The notes: generated from the sequence alone by a model not told the origin. Positions 4,769 through 12,259 are shown, numbered from the stretch's first letter. The stretch is DNA of 30,917 nt from a virus (IMGVR_UViG_3300028025_000470:1-30917), one strand, 5' to 3'. Translations and numbers: made by a program.

Positions 4769-5394
4769 GAAAAACAATTTTAAAGCACCTGCAAAAAATG
4801 GAGTTTGTCTGCGGACTAAAGCAATTTAAAGAGTACAAAAAAGAGGACGCAAATGAATTAATTGAATGCCTCCACGACCTATTTAAAAAGTTTGGTTGGA
4901 TGACCGAGGAACGTGTGGACTATATTTTACAGGCCGGTATGCGCGGCCAGTACGGAGATTTTTACCACGTAAACGAAAAGACGGTAAACGGCTGGATTAA
5001 CCAGTATTATATGCACCACCAGAGCCAAATTGTAATGGAAGTGCAAAACGCCAGCAACAAGGAAAAAGAGCCAAGCGCCGAGGAAATAGCATACTGGATT
5101 GAAATAGGTAAAAACATATTTAGAGAAAATTACCAGCATGCCAAGGACACCGGATTTTGCCGAGACATTGCAGACTGGGGAATTAACTGGTTTAACAAAT
5201 TTCAAGAAAAAGGAATTTTAAAACCTTGGGCATACAACGTGGAGGAAATTGAGCAGGAGGTCCGGAAGGAGTTGCGATTAACTAAGCACTGGGTTGAAGA
5301 ATCAACCGTAGGCGCCAAATCAAAAAATAGAATTTGGAAACTATTTATATTAGAATCAATTAGAGAAAATAGAGAGTTAGATAAATTAATTTAA
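4765..5394 (+). CDS. Conserved phage protein next to replication gene, 209 aa
   Basis: The start overlaps the stop of the replication protein, so the two are cotranslated. The protein is mostly helical. It has an N-terminal segment EFVCGLKQFKEYKKEDANEL, a conserved-looking core RVDYILQAGMRGQYGDFYHV and NEKTVNGWINQYY (about 52-84), and a charged C-terminal half with several Trp. Genes of this appearance often follow DUF4373-type replication genes in Bacteroidota phages. No Walker motif is present, so it is not a DnaC-type AAA+ loader. A role as a replisome accessory or non-ATPase loader is inferred from position only. Confidence 0.65.
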   Translation: MRKTILKHLQKMEFVCGLKQFKEYKKEDANELIECLHDLFKKFGWMTEERVDYILQAGMRGQYGDFYHVNEKTVNGWINQYYMHHQSQIVMEVQNASNKEKEPSAEEIAYWIEIGKNIFRENYQHAKDTGFCRDIADWGINWFNKFQEKGILKPWAYNVEEIEQEVRKELRLTKHWVEESTVGAKSKNRIWKLFILESIRENRELDKLI

Positions 5395-5405
5395 ACAAAT
5401 AAACA

Positions 5406-5705
5406 ATGGAAGCAATTTACGCAGGGACTGCAAAGGTAGTTCCAACCAAATTTGGAGAAATGACAAAGGTAAGTTTTAACAGGACAGACCTAGAAAAGTT
5501 AACCAAGTACCTAAACGAAAACGACAGCGAATGGGTCAACCTAGTTATTAAGGAGAAAAAAGAAAAGCAGCCGGGCAAGCCAACGCATTACTTGCAAGTA
5601 GACGACTGGAAGCCTACGGCGGTTAAAGAAAAAAACGAGTTTGCACCAGTAGTTGCTAAAAAAGAAATAATCGAAAAATATGAAAAAGATACTTTACCAT
5701 TTTAA
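5406..5705 (+). CDS. Small protein with SSB-like acidic C-terminal tip
   Basis: The 99-residue product has a beta-rich N-terminal part (IYAGTAKVVPTKFGEMTKVS, 4-23) and WVNLVIKEKKEKQPGKPTHY, then a linker and the ending EKYEKDTLPF. The last residues resemble the DDDIPF tip through which bacterial SSB proteins recruit replication and repair partners. Size and strand pattern could fit a small OB fold, but I do not see the classic SSB sequence. It lies between replication genes and RusA, where phages often carry an SSB. The next gene overlaps its end by 26 bases. Confidence 0.6.
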   Translation: MEAIYAGTAKVVPTKFGEMTKVSFNRTDLEKLTKYLNENDSEWVNLVIKEKKEKQPGKPTHYLQVDDWKPTAVKEKNEFAPVVAKKEIIEKYEKDTLPF

Positions 5706-5856
5706 GCCAAACAAACAGGATTTGTTTAGCATTGTCAACACGGTGCTAGGCATTTTCTTGTTGAGATATTTTCAGATGCCAGTGGACTTTCTATTTCTTG
5801 TTCTAGTTGCTTTGTTTACGATAGCAATGGACCAAGTTTACAAGGCTTGTGAATGA
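5680..5856 (+). CDS. Small membrane protein, 58 aa
   Basis: ATG at 5680 opens a 58-codon frame overlapping the SSB-like gene. The N terminus is basic (MKKILYHFKPNKQ), followed by two hydrophobic stretches: FSIVNTVLGIFLLRYF (about 16-31) and VDFLFLVLVALFTIAM (35-50). Two membrane helices are likely. It ends in an ATGA overlap with the RusA gene, which supports its reality. The function is unknown. Confidence 0.6.
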   Translation: MKKILYHFKPNKQDLFSIVNTVLGIFLLRYFQMPVDFLFLVLVALFTIAMDQVYKACE

Positions 5857-6194
5857 TTAGTTTTAAGCTAAACGAAAAGCCGTTAAGCATAAACGAAGCT
5901 TGGCAAGGCAAACGCTTTAAAACGCCAGCCTACAAGCGCTACGAGGATGCAATGCTTTTATTAATGCCAAAGGCTAAGGTTGACCCAGAGCAAATGCTTC
6001 GAGTTGAGTTTTTTTTTGGCTTTAGCAACAAGGCTAGCGACCTAGACAATCCGGTTAAGTTGCTTATGGATATTGCACAGAAAAAATACGGCTTTAACGA
6101 TAAAATGGTTTTTGAGTTAAACGTACGCAAGTGCATCGTCAAGAAAGGAGAGGAATTTATACAAATGGGCATTTACCAGCTTTTACCGTTTTAA
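5853..6194 (+). CDS. rusA: RusA-like Holliday junction resolvase
   Basis: RusA-family endonucleases cut four-way and branched DNA so that replicated phage DNA can be packaged. The 113-residue length and the core SDLDNPVKLLMD, then KKYGFNDKMV, are typical. D63, D65, K69 and D83 match the order and near-spacing of the catalytic Asp/Asp/Lys/Asp set of E. coli RusA (70, 72, 76, 91). The N terminus (LNEKPLSINEAW) also fits the family. It is translationally coupled to the membrane protein before it. Confidence 0.88.
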   Translation: MISFKLNEKPLSINEAWQGKRFKTPAYKRYEDAMLLLMPKAKVDPEQMLRVEFFFGFSNKASDLDNPVKLLMDIAQKKYGFNDKMVFELNVRKCIVKKGEEFIQMGIYQLLPF

Positions 6195-6196
6195 TT

Positions 6197-6808
6197 ATGA
6201 AAGCAGACAAAACAAGGTCTTTTAATTTGGATTGCATTGAATTTATGCAATCGGTACCAGATAAATTTTACAATTTGGCGATTGTGGACCCTCCCTATGG
6301 AATAGATAGGAATAACATGAACATGGGAAATTCTGTATTTAAAAAAGATGATAAAAATTGGGATATTGATGTGCCAAAACAAAAGTATTTTGATGAACTT
6401 TTTAGAGTTTCAAAAAATCAAATAATTTGGGGCGGTAATTATTTTAATTTGCCTTGCAGTCAATACTTCGCTATTTGGGACAAAGGGGAGACAATGTATG
6501 GAAGGGATTTTGCCGAGGCTGAGTACGCTTGGATAAAAAGTGGAGGTACAAGAATTTTTAAAAAATCACCAATGCAGCCAGAAAGAATACATCCAACACA
6601 AAAGCCAGTTAATCTTTACGAGTGGCTTTTAATGAATTACGCAAAAGAAGGGGATAAGATACTTGACACGCATGGAGGTAGCCAATCCAGTCGAATTGCT
6701 TGTTTTAACCTTGGCTTTGAATTGGACATAATTGAATTGGATAAGGATTACTTTGACGCTGGCAACAAACGATTTGAGCAGCACAAAAAGCAACTGACTT
6801 TATTTTAA
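6197..6808 (+). CDS. DNA methyltransferase (DPPY type)
   Basis: The protein transfers methyl from SAM to adenine N6 (or cytosine N4) in DNA. The catalytic IVDPPYGI motif is at 29-36, HPTQKPVNLYEWLL at 132-145, and the SAM-binding ILDTHGGSQSSRIA at 155-168. This order (catalytic motif first, then motif I) is the beta-class arrangement. At 203 residues it is short, with little room for a large recognition domain. ATG at 6197 is chosen because it lies 2 bases after the RusA stop and begins the conserved N terminus (FNLDCIEFMQSVPD). Its codon use is more AT-rich, with many AGA/AGG, than flanking genes, suggesting later acquisition. It likely protects phage DNA from host restriction; no cognate nuclease is present. 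Confidence 0.88.
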   Translation: MKADKTRSFNLDCIEFMQSVPDKFYNLAIVDPPYGIDRNNMNMGNSVFKKDDKNWDIDVPKQKYFDELFRVSKNQIIWGGNYFNLPCSQYFAIWDKGETMYGRDFAEAEYAWIKSGGTRIFKKSPMQPERIHPTQKPVNLYEWLLMNYAKEGDKILDTHGGSQSSRIACFNLGFELDIIELDKDYFDAGNKRFEQHKKQLTLF

Positions 6809-6826
6809 CAAATTATCTGTTTTTAA

Positions 6827-6854
6827 TTGGATAATTATTTAAAGTTTATATTTG
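6827..6854 (+). promoter_or_regulatory. Promoter of the XRE regulator gene, TTG-17-TATATTTG
   Basis: TTG (6827-6829) and TATATTTG (6847-6854) are 17 bases apart, 16 bases before the ATG at 6871. ATTGGATAA (6826-6834) overlaps the -33 element exactly as in the 3892 promoter. A repressor bound there would block both promoters, so the XRE product is a candidate for autoregulation. Confidence 0.7.
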
Positions 6855-6870
6855 CACAAACGATAAAGAA

Positions 6871-7074
6871 ATGAGCCTAATTGAAGGACGATTAATAAGA
6901 CAAGCAAGAAAGCGCAGCGGATTTACTCAGCTGGAACTTTGCAAGAAACTTGGAATAAGTCACGCGCCAATAAATCAAGTGGAAAATGGCTGGGAGTCAA
7001 TTAGCCTTTTTAACTTGCGACTCATTTGTGAGGAAATAGGATTGGAGGTTATTATTAAAGAAAAGCATGGCTAA
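6871..7074 (+). CDS. XRE-family HTH transcriptional regulator
   Basis: The 67-residue protein is a single Cro/CI-type HTH domain: LIRQARKRSGFTQLELCKKL, then GISHAPINQVENGWESISLF and NLRLICEEIGLEV. The first helices, GISxAxINQVENG recognition region and LxLICEEIGLE end match the XRE pattern. There is no C-terminal oligomerisation or peptidase domain, so it resembles Cro or an antitoxin-type regulator more than a cI repressor. It has its own strong promoter carrying the ATTGGATAA motif. The next gene overlaps it by 8 bases. A toxin partner is possible but not recognised. Confidence 0.85.
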   Translation: MSLIEGRLIRQARKRSGFTQLELCKKLGISHAPINQVENGWESISLFNLRLICEEIGLEVIIKEKHG

Positions 7075-7318
7075 AGGGTTGCCGAAAAGCAAAACAGATT
7101 ATTCGCTGGAAATAAGATACCGATTAAGAGACGGCCAGTGGTCTGCTTGGAGTAACAAAGGCAAAGGCACATTTGAAAGCATAGAAATAGTCCAGCGCCA
7201 GATTAGATTACTAGCTTCGTCTTATCAAGGCAGGGAAAAAGAAGTTAAATTTGAGTGGAACGGATGGCTTTGCGACTTTAGCGGACATCCTACCGGGGAA
7301 GTTATTTCATTAAAATAG
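7067..7318 (+). CDS. Hypothetical protein, 83 aa, beside the XRE regulator
   Basis: The start overlaps the XRE gene by 8 bases, so the two form a two-gene unit between a promoter (6827) and a terminator (7347). The protein is basic at the N terminus (MAKGLPKSKTDYS) and beta-rich, with four Trp and a C-terminal WLCDFSGHPTGEV. I do not recognise the fold. The repressor-plus-small-basic-protein layout resembles a toxin-antitoxin pair, but no known toxin motif is visible, so this is speculation. Confidence 0.65.
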   Translation: MAKGLPKSKTDYSLEIRYRLRDGQWSAWSNKGKGTFESIEIVQRQIRLLASSYQGREKEVKFEWNGWLCDFSGHPTGEVISLK

Positions 7319-7346
7319 TTTTATTGGGTTTGTTATTTTGTTAAAG

Positions 7347-7373
7347 CCTTGCTCAATCGGGCAAGGTTTTTTT
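7347..7373 (+). terminator. Rho-independent terminator after the XRE unit
   Basis: CCTTGC (7347-7352), an eight-base loop and GCAAGG (7361-7366) form a stem extended by A-T pairs, followed by seven T. It separates the regulator unit from the late region. Confidence 0.85.
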
Positions 7374-7382
7374 CTACTTTTG
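7349..7382 (+). promoter_or_regulatory. Promoter before the SAM methyltransferase
   Basis: TACTTTTG (7375-7382) fully matches TAnnTTTG and lies only 4 bases before the ATG at 7387, so the transcript would be nearly leaderless or start at the ATG region. The nearest TTG (7349-7351) is 23 bases away, inside the terminator stem, which is at the edge of usual spacing. Confidence 0.4.
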
Positions 7383-7386
7383 AAAT

Positions 7387-7947
7387 ATGCAGATAAATAA
7401 TTTAGGATTCTGGGAAACTACCGACGGCACCGGACACGTCCACGACCGCAGTTTAGCCAATGCGATTACCCAATACCTTTTGGACAACCAGATTAAAACA
7501 GTTGTCGATTTTGGTTGTGGTATGGGTGACTATGCTAAGGCGTTTAAGGCGGTAAATCTTGACGTGGAGGCGTTCGATGGGAATCCGAATACGGAAGTAC
7601 TAACCGGTGGCATTGGACGCGTCCTAGACCTATCAAAACCGTTCTATTTGCAAAAGAAGTTTGACGCAGTAATGTCGCTGGAAGTTGGCGAGCATATACC
7701 AGCAGAATTTGAGGACGTGTTTATTAGCAACATTACCAAGCACGCAAAAAAAACGCTAATTATTTCTTGGGCAGTAGAAGGCCAAGGAGGGGACGGACAC
7801 GTTAACTGCAAAAATAATGACTACATTATTGGGCAGATTGAGGAACGTGGATTTAAGTACAAAAAGAAAGCAAGCGAGGAACTAAGGAAGGCGGCAACAA
7901 ATGCGTCTTGGTTTAGCAATACTTTGATGGTTTTTGATAAGGTCTAA
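7387..7947 (+). CDS. Class I SAM-dependent methyltransferase
   Basis: The 186-residue protein has the Rossmann methyltransferase core: TVVDFGCGMGDYAKAF (38-53, SAM motif I), VEAFDGNPN (strand beta-2 acid), FDAVMSLEVGEHIP (motif IV region) and later TLIISWAV. The N terminus contains HDRSLANAI. There is no DPPY or Cys-loop, so it is not a standard DNA methyltransferase. Small-molecule or sugar methyltransferases of this type are found near phage structural genes. It stands alone between a terminator and terminase, upstream of two glycosyltransferases in the same late region, so glycan methylation is a reasonable guess. The substrate is unknown. Confidence 0.82.
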   Translation: MQINNLGFWETTDGTGHVHDRSLANAITQYLLDNQIKTVVDFGCGMGDYAKAFKAVNLDVEAFDGNPNTEVLTGGIGRVLDLSKPFYLQKKFDAVMSLEVGEHIPAEFEDVFISNITKHAKKTLIISWAVEGQGGDGHVNCKNNDYIIGQIEERGFKYKKKASEELRKAATNASWFSNTLMVFDKV

Positions 7948-7966
7948 GGGTGGCTAGACTTTTTTT

Positions 7967-7974
7967 TATCTTTA
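7967..7974 (+). promoter_or_regulatory. Possible late promoter -7 element before terminase
   Basis: TATCTTTA followed by C lies 24 bases before the small terminase start, resembling the TATTTTTAC boxes upstream of portal and protease. No TTG is present at normal spacing, so this is weak. Confidence 0.4.
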
Positions 7975-7998
7975 CATGAATAAACAAATTTTTGCAAG

Positions 7999-8259
7999 AT
8001 GGCAAACGGACACGGAGGAGCAAGACAAGGTGGCGGTCGCAGACCAAAGGCAGACGAAATTAAAATAATTGAGCAAATGGACGCGATTGCCGTCCCAGAG
8101 GAGGCATGGCAAGCGCTTTGGAGCCGTTGTAAAGACGGCGATATTCAAGCAATTAAGACTTGGCTAAATTATCGCTTTGGTATGCCTAAGCAGCAGATTG
8201 ACGTGACAACACAAGGCGACAAAGTAACGCCGCCAATCGAGTGGCTCAAAGGCAAATAA
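7999..8259 (+). CDS. terS: Terminase small subunit (putative)
   Basis: Small terminases bind the packaging site and hand DNA to the large subunit. The 86-residue product starts with the basic, Gly-rich GHGGARQGGGRRPKA seen in many short phage terminase small subunits and ends in an acidic/helical segment (VPEEAWQALWSRCKDGDIQA and KTWLNYRFGMPKQ). It lacks an obvious N-terminal HTH, being shorter than typical family members. It sits directly before the large subunit with overlapping TAATG, which gives most of the support. Confidence 0.75.
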   Translation: MANGHGGARQGGGRRPKADEIKIIEQMDAIAVPEEAWQALWSRCKDGDIQAIKTWLNYRFGMPKQQIDVTTQGDKVTPPIEWLKGK

Positions 8260-9470
8260 TGGATTCAATAAAACTTCTTGACAAATACCAGCCTTTATTT
8301 TACGAGCAGCCAGAAAGTCGGTATTACCTAATTACTGGCGGACGTGGTTCTGGCAAGTCTTGGACCTTGTCAATGTTTCTTTTAAACTTGACTTACGAGG
8401 AGGGCCACGTAATTCTTTTTACGCGCTGGACTTTGACCTCTGCGTTTATTTCGATTATTCCAGAATTCATTGATAAGATTGAGTTAATGAATAAGGAAGG
8501 CGACTTTGAAATAACGCAAAGCGAAATAATTAATAAGGTCACAGGCTCAAAGATTTTATTCCGAGGAATTAAGACCAGCCAAGGGACGGCAACGGCTAAC
8601 CTAAAGTCGATTGCTGGCGTAACTACATGGCTACTAGACGAAGCCGAGGAATTAGTTGACGAGGATATTTTTGACCGAATCGACTTATCTGTTAGGGCAG
8701 TAGACAAAGCCAACCGGGTGCTGCTAGTTATGAATCCTGCAACTAAAGAGCATTGGGTTTATAAGCGTTTTTTTGAGGATTACGCCGTTAATTCTGGATT
8801 TACAGGAGTTAAAAACGATTGCACCTACATACATACCACCTACCTAGACAATATAAACAACCTAAATTCGACAATTATAAACCGATTTGAGGCAATGCGG
8901 GAGCGCAATCCAGCCAAATACAACCATATTGTTTTGGGTAACTGGATGGACAAAGCCGAGGGAGTTATCTTTGAAAATTGGAAAATTGGCACTTTTGACA
9001 ATTCACTGCCATTTGGTTTTGGTATGGACTTTGGTTTTAGCATAGACCCAACTGTTTTAATTAAGGTTGCGGTTGACGAAAATAATGGTTTTATATATTG
9101 TGAGGAATGTTTTTCAGAAATTGGCTTAACGACAACGGATATTGCCAAGCGTATTGGAAAATACTGCCAGCCTAATGAAATGATTGTAGCGGATAGCGCC
9201 GAGCCTCGTCTAATTAACGAGGTTTACAATATGGGATTTAATATAATCCCTTGCACTAAAGGCCCAGACTCGGTACGTTACGGAATTAAAAAAATGCAGG
9301 ACTATCAAATTATTGTGACGCCAGAAAGCAAGACAATAATCAAGGAATTAAACAATTACGTTTGGAATGATAAGCGAAGCGACACACCGATTGACGATTA
9401 CAACCATACAATCGACGCAATCCGGTATGCCTTTGACAAGCTATCAATTACTAAGTTTTGGCACGTTTAG
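8259..9470 (+). CDS. terL: Terminase large subunit
   Basis: The packaging motor cuts concatemers and pumps DNA into the prohead. ATPase domain: Walker A GGRGSGKS (27-34) and Walker B TWLLDEAEE with D127-E128. The nuclease domain has GMDFGFSIDPT (D257), VADSAEPRL (D312) and HTIDAIRYA (D386), the three-Asp RNase H-like site. Length 403 residues is normal for the PBSX/terminase_3 type. ATG at 8259 overlaps the small subunit stop (TAATG); a GTG at 8241 is possible but less likely. All catalytic residues appear intact. Confidence 0.95.
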   Translation: MDSIKLLDKYQPLFYEQPESRYYLITGGRGSGKSWTLSMFLLNLTYEEGHVILFTRWTLTSAFISIIPEFIDKIELMNKEGDFEITQSEIINKVTGSKILFRGIKTSQGTATANLKSIAGVTTWLLDEAEELVDEDIFDRIDLSVRAVDKANRVLLVMNPATKEHWVYKRFFEDYAVNSGFTGVKNDCTYIHTTYLDNINNLNSTIINRFEAMRERNPAKYNHIVLGNWMDKAEGVIFENWKIGTFDNSLPFGFGMDFGFSIDPTVLIKVAVDENNGFIYCEECFSEIGLTTTDIAKRIGKYCQPNEMIVADSAEPRLINEVYNMGFNIIPCTKGPDSVRYGIKKMQDYQIIVTPESKTIIKELNNYVWNDKRSDTPIDDYNHTIDAIRYAFDKLSITKFWHV

Positions 9471-9471
9471 G

Positions 9472-9509
9472 TTATCCAATGATTTTTTTATATTAATATC
9501 CTATTTTTA
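9472..9509 (+). promoter_or_regulatory. Late promoter before portal with upstream TTATCCAAT
   Basis: TATTTTTA (9502-9509), then CAAAAAAAG, is the same box and downstream context as before the prohead protease gene. No clear TTG is present at the -33 position. The motif TTATCCAAT (9472-9480), the complement of ATTGGATAA found at two other promoters, begins right after the terminase stop codon. Confidence 0.5.
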
Positions 9510-9527
9510 CAAAAAAAGACGCACGGA

Positions 9528-10907
9528 ATGAATTACATCGACCGCATCAAATCCTTGGTAGGACTTAATAAAAAAGACGCCACATATTTAAACGCCGTTT
9601 TTCCTTACTTGGGAAACAATGTTATCTGGACCGCACCGACAACGCAAAATTTTATTGAGAAAGGTCTTTACCTTAATTCTGACCTTTATTCAATAATTAA
9701 CCTAATTATCAATAAGCTTGCAGCGGCTCCGCTTATTACCTACGAAATCAAAGACCAGAAGGCGTTTAAATACTACAAATCAATGAGCGGAACGATGCCT
9801 AACTCTGGCGCCAAATGGTCCGCTGAAAAGCTACGCACCAAGGCAATGGAGGAGGTAACTATTCCAGAATTTGAAAAGCTTTTAAAGAAACCAAACGAGT
9901 TCCAGACTTGGGACCTGTGGTTAAAAGAAATTGCTGCTTTTAGATTAATTACTGGAAATGCTTACATGTACGGCGCAAGACGTGGCGAGCAACCAAACGC
10001 GCCAATCATTGCGCTTTATTCTTTGCCTTCGCAATACATGGAAATTATTTCTGGCGGTCTAAACCAACCGATTAAAGAATACCGGTTAACTTACAACGGC
10101 TACGACAGAATCGATGCTGCCAATGTTGGCCACCTAAAAAATATAAATCTAAGCTACCAAGCTGGAACGGCTAACCACCTTTACGGTGCTTCACCTTTGC
10201 GTTCTGCCGTTCGTGACCTTACCACCTCAAACGATGGCAAGCAGGCGCTTTTGTCAATGCTGCAAAATATGGGTGCTAGAGGAATCCTAACTGGAGACGG
10301 AACGGTTAACATTACACGCGAGCAAGCGCAAGGACTAAAAGAGGATTACGCACACAATTACCAAGGCGCAAACAGGGCAGGCGACGTAATTATTACGCCA
10401 GCTAAACTAAGCTGGGTACAAATGGGAATGAACGCGGTCGATATGTCTATAATTGACACGCAGAAAGTTATTTTGCGTTCACTATGCCGCGTTTACGGCG
10501 TTGATGCTAAGTTACTAGGTGACACCGAGGCAAGCACGTTTAACAACACGGAAACCGCTTACAAGGCGCTAATTAATAACGTGGTGCGTCCTTTGCACGT
10601 AGAAATCCGCGATGTTCTAAACAACTGGCTTTTGCCAAGCTACGGCAAAAACAATTACTTTGTAGATTTCGATTACATGGCTTATCCGGAAATGCAGGAC
10701 GACATGGACAAGCTAGTAGACCAGTTGGCGAAAGCTTATTGGTTAACGCCAAACGAGAAACGTGCGGCAATGAGTTACGGCGAATATGAGAACGACCTAA
10801 TGAACAAGCCATTTATTCCGCAGGGATTGATGACCTTGGACGAATTTGGTGCGCAACCAGTTGACAATGTAGACAACATGGGAGATTATGCCGAAACCAA
10901 CGCCTAA
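9528..10907 (+). CDS. Portal protein (HK97-type)
   Basis: The portal forms the dodecameric ring at one capsid vertex through which DNA enters and leaves. Length (459 aa), position directly after terminase, and sequence fit. Diagnostic parts are NSDLYSIINLIINKLAAAPL (50-69), PNEFQTWDLWLKEIAAFRLI and TGNAYMYGARRG, the LRSAVRDLTTSNDG segment, and the ILRSLCRVYGVDAKLLGD and STFNNTETAYKALINN helices typical of the portal stem and wing. The C-terminal 20 bases overlap the MuF-like gene. Confidence 0.93.
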   Translation: MNYIDRIKSLVGLNKKDATYLNAVFPYLGNNVIWTAPTTQNFIEKGLYLNSDLYSIINLIINKLAAAPLITYEIKDQKAFKYYKSMSGTMPNSGAKWSAEKLRTKAMEEVTIPEFEKLLKKPNEFQTWDLWLKEIAAFRLITGNAYMYGARRGEQPNAPIIALYSLPSQYMEIISGGLNQPIKEYRLTYNGYDRIDAANVGHLKNINLSYQAGTANHLYGASPLRSAVRDLTTSNDGKQALLSMLQNMGARGILTGDGTVNITREQAQGLKEDYAHNYQGANRAGDVIITPAKLSWVQMGMNAVDMSIIDTQKVILRSLCRVYGVDAKLLGDTEASTFNNTETAYKALINNVVRPLHVEIRDVLNNWLLPSYGKNNYFVDFDYMAYPEMQDDMDKLVDQLAKAYWLTPNEKRAAMSYGEYENDLMNKPFIPQGLMTLDEFGAQPVDNVDNMGDYAETNA

Positions 10908-11676
10908 AGAGTTAGCGCTTGCCAATCAACTGGACGCGTTGCAAAGACGTTACGAGCGTAGATACGAGAAGCAAATTTACACGGCTTTAAAAAAGCAGTT
11001 GCAGCCTTATTTGGACGCAATAAAACAGGCTCCGGGTAATATCAATCAATTTGATTTGATAAGTCCAGCGCCTTTGGCTGACGTATTGGAAAACCTTTAC
11101 GTTACTGCTGGCGTTGCGTATGCCGACGCAATGTATTCCGCAATACAACCGCCGAGCAAAGCAACCAAGGAGCAACTCCGCGCTGGCTGGCGTGACTTTA
11201 TGCGTCGCTTTGCAGTTACAAATTTAACTGGCCTACTGCTGGACATAAACCGGACCTCGGTAGCTATTATTGAGCGAATCGTGACGGCTGGATTGCAAGA
11301 AGGATTAGGCATTTTAGAAATAGCTAGAAGCATTGAGGAACGCGTGACAAAAATTTTTACTGACCGCTCCAAATTGATTGCTAGGACTGAAATGGTTAAA
11401 GCAACCAACACAGCTGCAATGCAATCCGCTTCCACCTCGGATTTTATGTACGAAAAGAAATGGGTACCAGCGACAGATAACAGAACGCGTGAGGACCATA
11501 TTGTAATGCTTAATAAACCCTATATTCCTTTTGACCAGCCGTTTATTGTCGGAGGTTACGAAATGGACAGACCCGGAGATAGTACAAATGCGCCAGCATC
11601 TCAAATTTGCAACTGCCGATGCAAGGTAGTTTTTAGATTAATGCGAGACGTTGACGGCTTACCAATTAGAAAATGA
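10888..11676 (+). CDS. MuF/SPP1 gp7-like minor head protein
   Basis: These proteins bind the portal or scaffold and may leave with DNA. The 262-residue product has an N-terminal helical region (LDALQRRYERRYEKQIYTAL), and the C-terminal MuF core: KLIARTEMVKATNTAAMQSA (about 163-182), KWVPATDNRTREDHIVML, then ICNCRCKVVF with paired Cys. The RTE...N...A and TREDH...CRC pattern identifies the family. It overlaps the portal gene by 20 bases. No toxin domain is fused to its C terminus. Confidence 0.9.
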   Translation: MPKPTPKELALANQLDALQRRYERRYEKQIYTALKKQLQPYLDAIKQAPGNINQFDLISPAPLADVLENLYVTAGVAYADAMYSAIQPPSKATKEQLRAGWRDFMRRFAVTNLTGLLLDINRTSVAIIERIVTAGLQEGLGILEIARSIEERVTKIFTDRSKLIARTEMVKATNTAAMQSASTSDFMYEKKWVPATDNRTREDHIVMLNKPYIPFDQPFIVGGYEMDRPGDSTNAPASQICNCRCKVVFRLMRDVDGLPIRK

Positions 11677-12251
11677 TTGCAAAGGTTATTAACCTTAATT
11701 CACGCCAAGACAAGTGGAGGACAACTCAACTAGAATTGGAGCCACATTTTCAAGTTGAGCGCGTGCCAGCTATTCGTGACGACTGGGGTTGGCTTGGACT
11801 AGCCAAAACATTTAAGCAGATATTTGAGCAGGCAGAAGGCGACATTTTAATTTTTGAAGACGACGCAACTTACCGAGGCTGGGCGACCAACTTAGAAAAT
11901 GCAATAAAGGATTTACCGGAAGGCTGGGAAATGTTAATGCTTGGCGCCAACATTAAGGACCAAAGGATTGACCGGATAAATAAAAACCTTGCCAGAACTT
12001 ACGGCGCTTGGACTACGCACGCCATTTACTATTCTCATAAGCTTTGCAAAGAAATTGCCAGTATTGATTTTGACGTGCCAATCGACGAGTATTTTAGAAC
12101 AGTTGTCCATCCTCGCGGGCATAGCTACATTATTTATCCGTTCCTAAGTTACCAGCGGCCAAGTGAGTCAGACATTGAAGGAAGTTTTAAAGATTATACA
12201 CGTATATTTGAGGAATCGGAGGCACGTGTAGGAAATTTTGTAAATCAATAA
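11673..12251 (+). CDS. GT25-like glycosyltransferase in the head module
   Basis: The 192-residue protein carries the LPS-type GT25 (GT-A) signatures. An N-terminal VINLNSRQDKW strand (5-15) is the usual INLxxRxDR. Acidic ILIFEDDA (59-65) supplies the DXD-like metal/sugar-nucleotide site. Later parts are EMLMLGANIKD and VPIDEYFRTVVH. It likely transfers a sugar from a nucleotide donor. Its start overlaps the MuF stop (ATGA), so it is made with the head proteins. It has no membrane segment or signal peptide, so it acts in the cytoplasm. Targets could be a virion protein or host LPS precursors. The neighbouring operon layout favours a virion target, but this is inference. Confidence 0.8.
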   Translation: MIAKVINLNSRQDKWRTTQLELEPHFQVERVPAIRDDWGWLGLAKTFKQIFEQAEGDILIFEDDATYRGWATNLENAIKDLPEGWEMLMLGANIKDQRIDRINKNLARTYGAWTTHAIYYSHKLCKEIASIDFDVPIDEYFRTVVHPRGHSYIIYPFLSYQRPSESDIEGSFKDYTRIFEESEARVGNFVNQ

Positions 12252-12259
12252 TTTATTGG

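Noticed and set aside
6871-7318. XRE gene plus 83-residue gene as a toxin-antitoxin pair
   Set aside because: The layout fits, but no toxin motif is visible in the second product and promoter sharing with the replication gene fits a phage regulator better.
8241-8258. GTG at 8241 as the terminase large subunit start
   Set aside because: ATG at 8259 overlaps the small subunit stop in the TAATG style used elsewhere here, and the extra residues are just the shadow of the small subunit end.
8393-8713. Minus-strand frame of 106 codons inside terminase
   Set aside because: It lies fully opposite a clear terminase gene, has no promoter or family-like sequence, and is a codon-structure shadow.
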